DNA of 53,621 nucleotides. Origin: Paraglomus occultum (lineage: Eukaryota; Glomeromycota; Glomeromycetes; Paraglomerales; Paraglomeraceae). Made by a program: the position numbers and the translations under genes. Under the pieces are notes generated by a model, which worked only from the letters and a program-made list of their open reading frames with translations, was not told the DNA's origin and made no database searches. Shown here in pieces: positions 1 to 11,386 of this stretch (its first letter is position 1; each line of letters opens with the position of its first letter). The stretch covers positions 1 through 53,621 of the forward strand of contig CAJVPJ010000054.1 in NCBI GenBank assembly GCA_910592205.1. The letters run 5' to 3'.

Positions 1-99
1 TAGGAATATGTATAGTAAACTTTTTCCGTAGAGTTAGCTGGAAAGTATAATAAAGGAAAATCTGTAAATTATTAAAAGTCTTTCCTAATAAGGAAACCC

Positions 100-174
100 T
101 CCATAAATGCAAAACCCCCATAAATGCAACGCAACGCTCGGTCCCGAGGTGTTGCATTTAGGGAGGTGTCACTG
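100..174. repeat. Right end of a pogo/Tigger-like MITE
   Basis: Read on the minus strand from 174, the sequence begins CAGTGACACCTCCCTAAATG, the style of terminus used by pogo/Tigger-type (Tc1/mariner superfamily) elements. It is followed by two more copies of a sub-terminal unit based on CATTTATGGAGGG/CATTTATGGGGG. A TA dinucleotide directly outside the end (175-176) fits the TA target site of this superfamily. No matching left terminus is visible in bases 1-100, so the element is truncated or extends off the window. Confidence 0.4.
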
Positions 175-176
175 TA

Positions 177-676
177 TTTGCAATATAACTAAACGATTTG
201 GTATACATCACATGATATTAACTTATTAATTTTATTGGGCAGTTTTTGCGTTACATTGCATCGAAAAAATTGATTGGTGTACACCATACTAAGAGACAAC
301 GCGTTGCCAATGTCTAAATTTAGGAAAGGTAGCAATATCGATATACAGTCCCCCCCCCAAAAAATAGCAGTCTAATCAATGCAATTTGCATAAAGCTTTT
401 ACCGTTATTCACAATAAGGAATTGTATTTGAAATATGAAAGCTGAAACTTCTTCTGAAATGGCAGGTTTTTGTTATCTACTGTATACAGATATTAATATT
501 GTCGTGTCAACGGTCACGGGAGAGCGTATGACTATCAACACGGTTTGAGATTTCGCTAGGCCCTCGAAAGTGCGTGGCTCACCTCAGCGATAGCTAAAAA
601 TATAACCAACCTTTTTCCCGTTCTACTAGCTGCACTAGGTCATAGACACTAAACCTATATAAATAGTTATTCTCGA
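177..676. other. Intergenic, no gene seen
   Basis: No reading frame of convincing length or composition and no RNA gene were recognised. It contains a short C-run at about 351-358. Confidence 0.5.
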
Positions 677-816
677 GTCTTTTGGGTTTCTTTTAATGCC
701 TTGAAACACACATATTAATATACTCTTTTACTAACAAATGGTATCCTAAATCCTAACCCAAATTCCTAAAAAAAGGCTAAAAATTATCCCCCAAAAAATT
801 TTATAATTTTCATACT
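677..816. repeat. Diverged copy of the 1547-1686 repeat core
   Basis: About 140 nt here match 1547-1686 with only scattered substitutions and a small insertion; both contain the shared words TCTTTTGGGTTTC, ACAAATGGTATCCTAAATCC and TTTTCATACTA. The copy at 1547 is enclosed by long inverted repeats, whereas this one is not. It may be an older copy that lost its ends, or a different arrangement of the same family. Confidence 0.75.
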
Positions 817-1504
817 ACATATGTAGTTGGGTATAATAGGAAATAACGCGCGTTATAAAAATAATAATTAAGGATTGTATTTGCCACTCAGTCAATCGCG
901 GGCCAAGTATTACGATCGACCTTTCCGCACCACTAATTGACATGGACTTAAAAGTGTCTTTACAGCCAGCAAATCCTTCGCTAATATAATATTAAATGCG
1001 CATTGAACAAGATGTTTTAGCTCTTTTAGTCCATAATCAAGATATTGGAGGCTGAGAAGAAGGTCAATCGTGTAGACTATTACAACAGCTTTCCATGTCC
1101 TCAAAAAGCTGTTCCTACCTTGGCTAGAGTTGGCGATGACTCGGCGCTAAACCAATTTATGAGGAACATATTTCTAGTCATTCATACCAGATTACAAATC
1201 TATCAAAAGGTGAGCACTAATGTATCAGCAATAGGAGAAAATGGATCACTTTTGGCTATATGATTGAGGCTTTCGACCAGTGTTAAGCTCATATATACAA
1301 AACATGCATTCGTCAATAGTAATTAACAGTCTTAAAAGGATATTTCAAGTACGTCCCGGAGTAGCGATATGTAATTGTCTTTGACGTAAGTTTCTGACGC
1401 AGATTGAACTCGCTTTTATCATGTTTTTGGCAATTACTGAAAAAACCGCAGTAAAGTTGTGCGCTAAGCGATACTGAGGGCTTCGTTCGCCCTATAACAA
1501 TATG

Positions 1505-1729
1505 GTGACGGATTAAAGCGAAATCGGATTAAAACGAAATTTTGGGGTCTTTTGGGTTTCCTTTTAATGCCTTGAAACCCACATATACTCTTTTACTAAC
1601 AAATGGTATCCTAAATCCTAACCCAAATTCCCAAAAAAAGACTAAAAATTATCCACCCAAAAATTTTATAGTTTTCATACTAAAATAGAAAAAATTTCGG
1701 TTTAATCCGATTTCGTTTTAATCTGTCAC
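1505..1729. mobile_element. Non-autonomous TIR element (MITE), about 225 bp
   Basis: The two ends are inverted copies of each other over roughly 40 nt. The left end begins GTGACGGATTAAAGCGAAAT at 1505. The reverse complement of the right end (1729 downward) begins GTGACAGATTAAAACGAAAT. Both continue with a second sub-terminal unit containing CGGATTAAA. There is no coding capacity inside. The internal core is the repeat also found at 677-816. No clear TA duplication is visible immediately outside the ends, so the exact boundaries may be off by a few bases. Confidence 0.75.
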
Positions 1730-2169
1730 AATTATTACCGCTGCGAAGGAGTGCGCTTTCTGTCATATTCTATCACAAATTTGGAATACACTACCAAGTA
1801 TATGGTAATGACTTCAAAATATACCATTAATTATTACTACAGCGTCCTCAACGCTGAAAGGTGTCATCACGACTAAATGTATTGCCCTATAATTAGAGCA
1901 CTGGTTGACACGTGAATATAAAGACTGACGTAACACACGAGATTTTGAAAATTAGGGTGATATACGATTATTTATTACATGATATTCAAGAGACCTGAAT
2001 TCACTGAAAACTGATCTCTGTTTGGCCCTTCCTCTCTTCGTCCTCTTTCTATATATGTATATGTATATTGATTTTTAATTATTAACTCTTCTGCTGAATC
2101 CCGGTAACATCATGAATCACAGAACGACCTTCCGTTATACAGCTGACTGAGACTCCGATTTTTGTGTCA
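1730..2169. other. Intergenic, no gene seen
   Basis: Low-complexity AT-rich spacer downstream (3' side) of the minus-strand gene that ends at 2170. Nothing recognisable. Confidence 0.5.
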
Positions 2170-3410
2170 TTATAATGGATTAATAAATTCTGATGACGAT
2201 ACCCTAGACGTATGGGCAGTACCACGCATCAAAATAATTGTTGCAGCAAGTACAGTAAATACAATAGCATGCCCTATAATCGTAGCCGTCAATTTATAAC
2301 ATTGTACAACTTTCCAAAATTTATGCCGAGCAGATTCATATACACCTTGCGCCAGCATACGAGGAGCAGACAATGAATTCAGCGTCGTAACGGTCTGCGT
2401 ACGTTTGGCGCGTTTGTTCGGAGAATCTTTTTTCCATGAACGATGCATCGCGGCTTTGGACTCTTCTACACGCATTACGAATATAAGTAGAAAAAATGCC
2501 GTCAATAAAAAAAGGAAACCATAAGATATATGAGCAAAAATATAGTTAAAATCTTTAAAATCTTACTAGGCCGTTTTCTGGAGTTATCGGTTGATATATT
2601 CAATGCATAATACTTGGAAACAGACTGAGCTATCATCTTGTCCTGTTTACTCAGGAACTCTGGTTGATCCATCTCGCTAGTGAAATGAGCACCAATTGTA
2701 GTGATACATTTGGTGGAGTATTTGTCCGCTATCTTAGCCTTAAGCATTTTTGCGTGTTCTCTTGACGTTATCCTGTGGTTGTTGTCCCCGGTTGATCGTC
2801 GAACCTCAATAACTACCAATATACCAACTCTGGAAGAGAGAACCAAAAGCCCTATGCAACCTTTCTCATCGATATCTCGTCTATCTTCAGTCTGCAGATC
2901 AACATCATAAACAAATTCAAATCCATAAAACCATTTCTTCATATTTCTGATTACATCTGTCATCAGGGCCAATTCTGCATTTCCGCTTGATAAAGGCTCG
3001 TCAACAAGTTTCTTTAGTTTCAAGACAGCCATCTTCTGTTGTTCAGTGAATATCTGTAGCAGTGATGTCATTTTAATGCTAGCAACGTCGAGCGTATAAT
3101 CTATTAGACTTGAAGATGTTTCGACTTTCCACTTGTAGACATAGGTAGATGTCGAAGAGTTATATTCTACAGAAACAAAGTCCGAGTGGAAAGTCCGTAA
3201 AGTGTCATGAATCCGAACGCTCCAAGTATCCTGATGGCATAACGACTTAGTATTGCAGGAAACTTTTAATGTATCCTGTCCATTCTGCACAGCTTGCAAA
3301 AATAATTCGCACAAGCGCAACGCGAGGTTTTGTTCGTCGAAATGAGAAAGACCCCAGCTTTCTTCCCAACGAGGATTGTTACAGCGAGTACATTTGCACC
3401 CCCACTCCAT
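2170..3410 (-). CDS. Mrr-like nuclease-fold protein with C-terminal membrane segments, broken by a one-base frameshift
   Basis: Two open frames abut. The first runs from an ATG at 3410 (a TTG lies further up at 3440) to a TGA at 2502-2504. The second continues from there to 2170. The switch falls in a run of seven T (minus strand; A7 at 2507-2513). One extra T would join the frames inside a hydrophobic stretch, making one long membrane segment. About 400 aa in total. The N-terminus has a CxxC-like WGCKCTRC. The middle (about residues 180-270 from the ATG) reads like an Mrr/RRG7-type PD-(D/E)XK fold: DIDEKG, then VVIEVRRS, then ITTIGAHFTSEM, with Arg where the catalytic Lys is usual. A second membrane segment lies near the C-terminus (GHAIVFTVLAATIILM). 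The fold call is inference from pattern; the protein itself is not recognised. Confidence 0.55.
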
Positions 3411-3440
3411 TCTAATGTTGTATCGATATAATACACACAA

Positions 3441-4640
3441 TTTACAGCAAAAGGCTAAGTACAGACAGGTCTTCAGCAGATTATGCAGAATATGTTTCTA
3501 TACCATTAAAGAGATTGTGCTATGCCTGTAAAATGAAGCGCGAGCGCCAGAGTGGGGAGTTGGGAATATATGTGCGAAGAGAACTTTCTTATCACGAGTT
3601 TTCGGGCCTGACTTACAAGCAGCAGGTTAAATGACACAGAAACTTCGCTTATATCTGTCCATTGTAGATGTCTCCATCATTGTTTCATACTAACTAGTAA
3701 GGCGTTTCTTTGTGTCGGGTAACTTGTGTATCGTTGCATTTTGGACATTTGCCTACGAGTTGCACAAAACTCTGTTATTTTGGTAACAACAATAGTGCGA
3801 GAATACTAATGGAGTCATTTAAGGCAGCCTTTAGGGTTACATCTATCTCTCGTAGTATGTGTTCGATTTCTATTCACCGAAGGGCGCGCATCAAGAGTTT
3901 CGAAGTCAAATTTGGAAATCAGACCATTCGTGTTGGACAAATAACGTCTCATATAAGGAAACGCATAAACGCAGCGCCTGCTAGACAGAGTGTACATGCT
4001 GATACCGAGTCAATTTAATTCCGCTTGAAATGGAGGAAAAGGCCAACAGCAAAGGTTTCAATGAAATATTGCTAACACTTGTGCATGTGTTGCGAAAACC
4101 GTCGATATGGAAATTCTCGGTTTTGGCGAGAGACAGGAAAGATTGAAATCATTACTCTTATAGTCGGCAAAATAATGGACTAAATAGGAAGAGCATACAT
4201 TAATATGAAATATAAAGCTGTTATTATCTGTATTATTGCAGAACAGTTATTATTATTATCATTGATATTAATATCACGTTTGTCGTCGGCCCGATTCGAA
4301 ATAGGAACATTCTCTAATATCACTATACATATGTTGTGTGATAATAGCGAAACAAAATGTGACGGGGCCTGAACGTATATTTTTTGTAGCATATGAGCAA
4401 CAAAACACATAGTTCAAATAAATGCCAGGTTTGGCTTTGCATACCGCTATTTTAATTTGTCAAAATACAGTAATTCAACTTCTTTTAAGCATGATTTTAT
4501 ATGGGGCAGAGTGAAAATTCAGTTATTATTATGTGACATAAATGGATGTGGTAATAGTAATTAATGTTTCAGTATCACAGCTTAAGCTGTAACTTATACA
4601 TGAATTTATGTAAATTACAGTTTTAAAATCACTTAAAATT
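3441..4640. other. Intergenic, no gene supported
   Basis: A 102-codon open frame at 3710-4018 (+) has no recognisable motif and no splice or initiation context that supports it. The rest is AT-rich spacer. Confidence 0.45.
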
Positions 4641-4645
4641 ATAAT

Positions 4646-5041
4646 ATGTTTAATATAGGATTATCTCTATAAAAAAATATTAAGATAAACTAATACTAAT
4701 TTACATTAAATCCACCATTAATATGGGGCATACTGCAACAAAACCAGACAAAGTGAACATTTGATAAATGAGAGGCTGATTATGATGTGGCTGTAAAATT
4801 GACCAGTGTGACTGATGACGTTTTGAAAAGTAATAATGGTGCTCATCATAACTTATGGACTTGTTAATATTAATTTTAATGTTCACTTTATCATACTAAT
4901 ACTAATTACAATACCAGAATGTGATAAATATATATATAATAATAAACCATAACATGATTAATATAGGATTGTCCCTATTACCTATATTAAAATTATCAAT
5001 ATGAAGCTAATTTATATTAATATTTATATTAAATCCACTAT
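4646..5041. repeat. Diverged direct repeat pair
   Basis: Segments at about 4646-4725 and 4952-5041 share an ordered set of words (TTAATATAGGATTATCTCTAT / TTAATATAGGATTGTCCCTAT, then an AT-rich run, then TTATATTAAATCCACTAT / TTACATTAAATCCACCAT). An inverted pair, AAAGTGAACA near 4750 and TGTTCACTTT near 4880, lies between them. This suggests remnants of a mobile element, type unknown. Confidence 0.4.
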
Positions 5042-5340
5042 GGAACGAAAGAATGACAGCACTATTAGAAGCATTTTAAAAAAGAAACAAGGAGAGAAAA
5101 TTGCTCCATATATTTTTAAAAAGAAAAACTAAATAGTAATTTGAACTGATAAGATATAAAAATATTTATTATGAATAACTAAAATAATAATAATAAACCA
5201 AAGTAACCTATTGTGATGCTGAATACCAAAACTTTGCTGATTACAATGGCAGTTTAAAAAATCTCTGAAGAACTCAGCAACATAAACAGAGTCTATAGAA
5301 AGTAGCTGAAAAATACAATGAGAATTAGTTAGCAAACTTA

Positions 5341-5898
5341 ATAAACCTCTAGTACTAAACTAGGCCAGCCAGTTTGGATTAGAGAGTATTTAGGACGAAA
5401 ACAATTTTACTCTCAAAATAAATTACCTGTTGTATTAAATCTAATCATTGAAGAAATGGTAGACATTCAACAACTGGCATATTAATATAAGGAATTAGCT
5501 GAAATTGCTGATTGTCAAGAACATATAAATGGTTTGAAAAAAAAAGAGAAAAATAGTTAGCTAACCTTCAAGAGGCCTTAAACACCAAGATTCCTGACAT
5601 TCAAGAATTGCAAGAAAAAGAAAAAAAAATTAAAGAAATACTTGCTAAAAGAATTAAGGAACGGCGAGAAAGACAAGAGGATTATTTAAACCTTGAGCCT
5701 TCACCTCCCTTTCCCAAAAAACAAACCAGAATCAAACTTTTAGCTAATAGAATTAAGACTCAATTCCAGCAAGTGGTAAAATTTCCCTTATTTAGAGAGA
5801 AGCCAATTAATAATCCTTTTTCCATTTACAGAACTTTACTTATATATTATAACCCATTTGTTCTTTTAAAAAGACAATCAGTTGTTTTGAATATTTAA
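5341..5898 (+). other. Degenerate lysine/glutamate-rich coding remnant
   Basis: An open frame at 5608-5898 encodes a highly charged, probably helical segment (EKEKKIKEILAKRIKERRER) followed by a basic, proline-containing part (PSPPFPKKQ). The upstream 250 nt read in similar style but contain stops. This looks like a decayed ORF of a dispersed element rather than a working gene. No family is assigned. Confidence 0.3.
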
Positions 5899-6049
5899 AC
5901 TGGCTTTGGACAAGTAATGTCTTTAGACTCATCTCTTACTCTGACAAATGCACAAACGTTTTGGTAAAGATACTCTTGCTTTTTGTAATTTAAAGGAGGA
6001 GGGTTAGTATTATAATGGAAAAAAAATTAATTCTTTTGGTAATTTCAAA

Positions 6050-6960
6050 AATAAGAAATACTTGCTTTTCTGGTTTCAATAGATTAAATTCAGTAAAAGC
6101 ACCATTAGCAACCATTTGAGCTTTGACAATTCCAGGATTAGCTGCTTTCAAAAAGAAAATGCTGATATTTTTGCAAGCCACTTAATTTTTTAAAGAAAAT
6201 TCCCAACACAGAATTGAGATCTAAGCTTTTCTGTCATAACGCTGAGCTGTTCAATCCAGTTGTATTCACAACTTCAACAATATTGTTCACACAATTTACC
6301 GTTGTTTGCGATATAATTTCTTAACCAATCCAAAACTACCATCACACTTGAATTTAGTATGTCCATGAAATTTAATTCAATACTTTCATAATAACTGCAA
6401 ATTACAGGTATAATCAAATAGTAGCATTGTTTTTATTCTGTCCTCCCGCATTGTCACAAGTAATCTTTAAGTACTTTTTACTTTATTCAATCTCTTAATT
6501 CCATCGAATACCATGCATATTAGGTCCTTTGCCAATAATTTCGTCTTTATCGAGAACATAATTAATTTGTTCGCGTACTGCTTCATCTTGAATACCAAAT
6601 AAATGCACTTTACGCGGACTAAGATATAGATCTTACTTACTTGTTGATCGGAATGGGGCATATGAACGTTTTGTACTCAATCGTAACTGTAATGAGCAAC
6701 GCTACAATAATCAGTTTTACCTCTTTTTATAAACTGCCCATCTACTAATGTTTTTGTTCTTCTGTTAGCTTCGTATTTTTGTTGTACTAATTTCGCTTAA
6801 CTAGATGTTCTTTGAGTTTTTTAATAATCTTTCGCTCCTTCCTTGCGAGCATTGTACATACTTGAAATTCAGATTAGTGGCACCACAGAAACATTTCATT
6901 TTATTAAACGCCAATTTAATCGTTATTCGCATTATACACTGCTGAAACAACTCTCAGGGC
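6050..6960 (-). pseudogene. Decayed DDE-type transposase-like ORF (DUF7869-like)
   Basis: On the minus strand, pieces in different frames follow the order known from a widespread transposase-like family. They are a DKDEIIGKG segment (near 6540), CDNAGGQNKNNAT (near 6450), a GHTKFKCDGSFGLVKKLY segment (near 6350), then FFKKLSGLQKYQHF (near 6180) and NPGIVKAQMVANGAF (near 6130). The CDN.GGQNKNN and GHTKF..DG.FGL.KK pair is the recognisable signature. At least three frameshifts and two stop codons break it. This indicates an inactive mobile element. Family naming is from memory of the motif order and is tentative. Confidence 0.5.
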
Positions 6961-7089
6961 GAGAGATTTTGCTTCTAATTTACTTGTGTACAAAGCGCGC
7001 GCCATAAGTCAACAGACTTATTCCATGTATTTGGAAAGCTGTCGAGCGCTAACTGATCAGTTTTCGATATACTGGCTAAGGCAGGTTGT

Positions 7090-7740
7090 TCCGTTATTAT
7101 TTCATTTTTCGCATAGTTTCTGGTGCGCCAATTTTTTCTGGAATGGACATACGCTTTTTATGTCGCATATGATATACTAATTTATGAAAAAATATATAAT
7201 ATTTTTTGATAATAGAAATAAGCGGATTTAAATGTTTTGCAAGATCGGAACGTATACTTTTTATAGAAATGTCGCTTTTAGTAGATATAATTTCGTCAGT
7301 CTTTAAACTTTTCCATAATTTGTCTAACGGGATTACTATAAAGTCTTCGTAATTTAACTAATTACCATGAAATATTTCGTATAATTTACCTACTTTCTGA
7401 TATAATATGTCTCGTGCTATTTGATAGCGTTTTTATAAGCACGGCGATATGCAACTCCACGAGCGCGCATCCTTTCAGCGGAGATACCGTTCAACTCGTT
7501 TATGTATTTTTCGAGCCATTTTTCGGCTTAGTTTGAAATATTTATTTATTAGTTTATACTTCTCAGCGGCGAGAGCCTCCTCGCTCTACGAGTCTGACTC
7601 TTCAAGGTGTATAAGTTTAGCCTCCTTACTCCGCGACTCAGAAGATGATGGTTCATATCTTTTGTCATACATAATAAAACGAGCACGAAGTCCGTCTCGA
7701 AGAGATCTAATTCTTTTCCAAGTTCATTATTAAGTCAGCA
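7090..7740 (-). pseudogene. Unidentified decayed ORF beside the viral-type polymerase
   Basis: The minus strand keeps long coding-like stretches in alternating frames: an acidic serine-rich part near 7620-7680, a helical basic part near 7440-7520 (AEKWLEKYINELNG, then ERMRARGVAYRRAYKNAI), and an open stretch from about 7370 down to 7100 ending in TAA. Stops and frame changes interrupt it. It lies immediately 3' of the polymerase remnant on the same strand, so it may be another gene of the same integrated element. No homologue is recognised. Confidence 0.35.
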
Positions 7741-7762
7741 AATTCTATTCGGTCTCCTTTTG

Positions 7763-10224
7763 TTAGGCATACTTTTTGCCGTATAAATCGAAATCCATAT
7801 CGGCCTTAACTACTACGTAGCTGAAACGCTCGTCTGGATCGGGAATTTTATCTTCACGAATTTTTTTGCATCGTTCCATGAAGCGCTGAACAGATTGGTT
7901 CTGTACATTTGGTTTCCACGTATCAGTTTTAATAAACTGATTGTATTCCCACTGCTTAGGTTTCATTATAACTTCTTTGATAATGTTTTCTGAAGCGAAT
8001 TTTCATTATCGATTTCCATAGCTTTCCACATAATTTTCTCGCCAATAATTTTAAAAACCTCAGACTTTCACAGTATCGATTCCTCTAATAAAAAGCTTCT
8101 TGGGTTTAAAATTCGGAACACCTATATGAGGGATTCCAAAATAATTTTTCTTCCCAGTCAAGCAAACAGGAAATAATACCTCTTCATAAGCCCATTTTAA
8201 AGTTGCTCGGCCTTTAATTTAAGATAGATATTTACTTCATTGCGTAATTTCCCCATTATACTCAGTAATTTTAATCATTTCAGTCCAATATTCTTGTTTG
8301 CTACTCTCACCTTTATTATAGGCTAAATCGCATTTTTCATAATAACAATCCGGAGCGATAAGATACAAAGAATCTGTGTCTCCATGCTTAATCTTGTAGC
8401 CTTTTGTCCCTATGTAATCTGCCCTGCTGATGTAACGCTACCAGCAAGTTCACGAAGAAATAATGGAGAAAGAGTGTCCCCTGTTTCGCCGTAAAATGAA
8501 TTCATATACAATTTCGTTTCGAATCTAATCAATTATATTCAAAGCAAATGGAATTGTATTCTGACTTTTCGGATACTGATAAAGCTTCTTTAGTCTCATT
8601 TATTCCTTTTTCTTTGCAAGTACGGCGAGCCGTGTTTTCATTTCATTTCGTTTACTCAGAAGATCTTCCAACACTACTGGATATAAACCCTTCTTGTTCA
8701 TGTCGTACTGACCATGCGCGCAGTGTTCGACCATTAAAAGGAAATTCGATTTTATGAAGAATTCTGTTTTCTTTCATGAGGGTGTCCGCTTCTTCAGATT
8801 ATAAAGTTATTTCGGGTGGAAAAATTATAGTTCATAATAATGCTCAAACCAGTAACGGGGCGTTTATTTTCTAGGCCTTTGTCTGGAGGAAATACGTACG
8901 GTAAGCACCAGGAAAATTACCTGATTCTGGCCTTTCGAACATAATCATACTAATTAGAATATCTCGTTTCCAAGCTTCAGCGCCTAGGAGATTACGAACT
9001 TTCGTACCTCCGGCATAGTAATGTGAATCAAACAATAATACAAACGCAACAGAAGCCACTTCCGTTTATGATGTTCTTCAATCATAAGACGCTGACAAGA
9101 TATTGATCAACGAGACTGCAATTTTGCACATGTTTTCCTTAGTTTCGGACGTGGTAGTTTTATTTGCTTTGCTCGTAGTATTTTCTCATGTCTTTCAGAA
9201 CGTGGACAAAGTTTTTTACAACATGCTATTACATCGATTGGAACGCAACCTGGAATTTTGAGGAAAACCGATTTTTTAAAATTTATCTCTGGAGAGATTG
9301 TAATTTCGATACCTTCCCCCGATTCTTTATTTTGTTGTTATCTGTGAAACCGAGCATTCCGTGCCCCTTGTCTTCCTTTCTCGAAGTTTTTGCCCATAAT
9401 TTCTCACTACGGAAGGAATCTTTATTAAAAGGTTCGCCTAACCCGCCATAGTAGTTCCAACGGATATCTGTATTTCGACGTGGATTCCGGACATTTGCCC
9501 TCCATTATAAGTGAGTTCGATATCGGGAGCTAGTGCTCCCTAGCATAACGCAAATGCTTTTAACAAAATTTTCTCATTTTTTACAAACGATTGTAATCCA
9601 ATTCGGATTTGATGTCATTTCGATCGTGTGTAATAAATGAAGAAGGATAAGTTTTACATAATATTGAGAGATCGTCTACAAGCTGGAGATTATTGATAGA
9701 TATGTAGAAAGCATGTGAACAAAGTGGTGAACTAGCGTTGTATATTGTATTCATATTGGTTAACAGACTCCATCCGGAAAGCGATATTCTGTATTCTCTG
9801 GCAACTTTTCTATATAATACGCGCATCTATCGTCTGAGGCAGTCTCCAGCTTATGTTTTAGAATGATTTGTAGAGCAATTTTTCTTTGAAAGGTAAATAC
9901 GAAGATACGACATGATATCCACGAATAGGAAACGCTTTTACATGTTCTATCCGAACCTTACTTATGTCTACAGTTTTTCCATCATAATCTTTTTCGCTAG
10001 TGAAAAACTTTCTTATGTCCGCCTCAAACATAGCCATATTTTTATTATCGGGAACACGGATGGCAAAGAAAAACCTTAATACCGGTAATCGTCACTACTG
10101 CTTTCTACCGTTTATGAGTGGGCCATAGAGCTGTAAAACGTAATGGGGGTTTGGTTTATATACTCGTTCGATTCCTCTATATAGCAACAGTGTCTTGCAT
10201 TTCGGTGGTGTTTTGGGTATCCAT
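7763..10224 (-). pseudogene. Decayed family B DNA polymerase of large-DNA-virus type
   Basis: Minus-strand fragments in several frames follow the order of a B-family DNA polymerase as found in nucleocytoplasmic large DNA viruses. An ATG lies at 10224. An exonuclease-region segment includes PGCVPID near 9250. A KRPVTGL segment sits at about 8850-8870, just before motif A. Motif B style NSFYGETG is at about 8480-8505 and motif C GDTDSLY at about 8362-8386. A palm/thumb segment KKNYFGIPH is near 8140 and a GID word near 8075. The last open piece (7763-7966) contains RFSYVVVK. Many stops and frameshifts, plus loss of the motif A core (RPVTGL runs straight into SIIM), mean it cannot be active. The remaining span, about 820 codons, is shorter than intact relatives of this type. 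Likeness to the asfarvirus-like group is inference. Confidence 0.8.
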
Positions 10225-11386
10225 TTTTATATTATTCGAGAGAAAATAATTCAAAATGAAAATTACTTTCGAAATATATTATTCGGGAGAAAAATGTTAT
10301 TTTTGAAGTAAACAAACTACTGTATCATTCGACAAGGATATCAATTTTTGTCAGGCCAAGTGAATCGAGCAACTTTATCCTGAATATTTGCCTTTATTCC
10401 AAATAAAAGACTCTTGATCATTGTAGGTGTGTAGATTTCTTATTTAGCATTTTGAATCTGTTAGACAAAGTCAACCAGTAAACAATGGTAACAATAACTT
10501 TGCATTAATGTCATTTCAAACGTTAGAAGGCGCTTAATTTTAATCCAACATATCATATGATTTTTAATGTCTCTAACTGCAAAAAAGTAAAACCTAACAA
10601 GTCGCTCAAGATCGCCGTCACTGCGGTCATATGTCTAGTAAGAGAAATTCACATCACCAAAGGGACTAATCAATTAAAGTTTATAACAACTATGAGATTC
10701 TAGGTGGATGTAATATCATAAGGTTTTCAACAATTGTATTGAGAAGTAGCAAAATAAGGAAGTGGCAACAAACTTTCAGCATCCACATAGAACAATTTTC
10801 GAGAAATTTTGTGCGCATATGGTGATGGTATGCTTGGTCTTTTCTAGTCTTGAACTTCAACCTGGTTTGTTATCTTTCGAATTGAAACGTCAACCACGGT
10901 TTCGTTGATTATGTTATTTGGTATATCGTTGAATTTCAATTTTAAGTACGCGATCATTCAAGTTTTATCATCACTTTATCGTTTTATCATCACCTTACAT
11001 TTATTCGAGTTTTATCATCATCTTACTTTATTCACGCGTACAATTAAAACCGTCTAGTCTCGCCCGCAAGCGCCTTGCGCAAGATTCGGGTACAATTTCA
11101 CATTCACCGTTCTATTCAAATTTTACGTTCTTTTTTTCTCATTGGATTTTTTCTCGCTGCTTTGCAATCTGTATAAGGCGGAGTTGATGGCAAGGATATT
11201 TCCGGCCAGCGTGTCGTCGAATCATCAAAGAATCACGCGAGTTCTGTCTGCTTCTGATACGGTCTCGTTCCTGATTGGACGGCGATGCAATATACAGTAT
11301 ATGTAACCGGTAGCACAAGGCGTATTAATTAATATGTTTATAATAGACTTGACCATATTCATTTAAAACACCTTCGCATCTCCAGC
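10225..11386. other. Intergenic with short ATCATC-rich imperfect tandem repeat
   Basis: No gene seen. At about 10958-11030 a unit close to TTTTATCATCA(C/T)CTTA is repeated four times with variation. The right part is the presumed promoter region of the PRP16 gene. Confidence 0.5.

Noticed and set aside
3710-4018. 102-codon plus-strand open frame
   Set aside because: No recognisable domain, no homologue known to me, no exon context; length is within chance expectation for the region.
7449-7733. 94-codon plus-strand open frame rich in Arg and Ser
   Set aside because: The opposite strand carries the more protein-like sequence that continues the viral-type island; the plus frame has no support.
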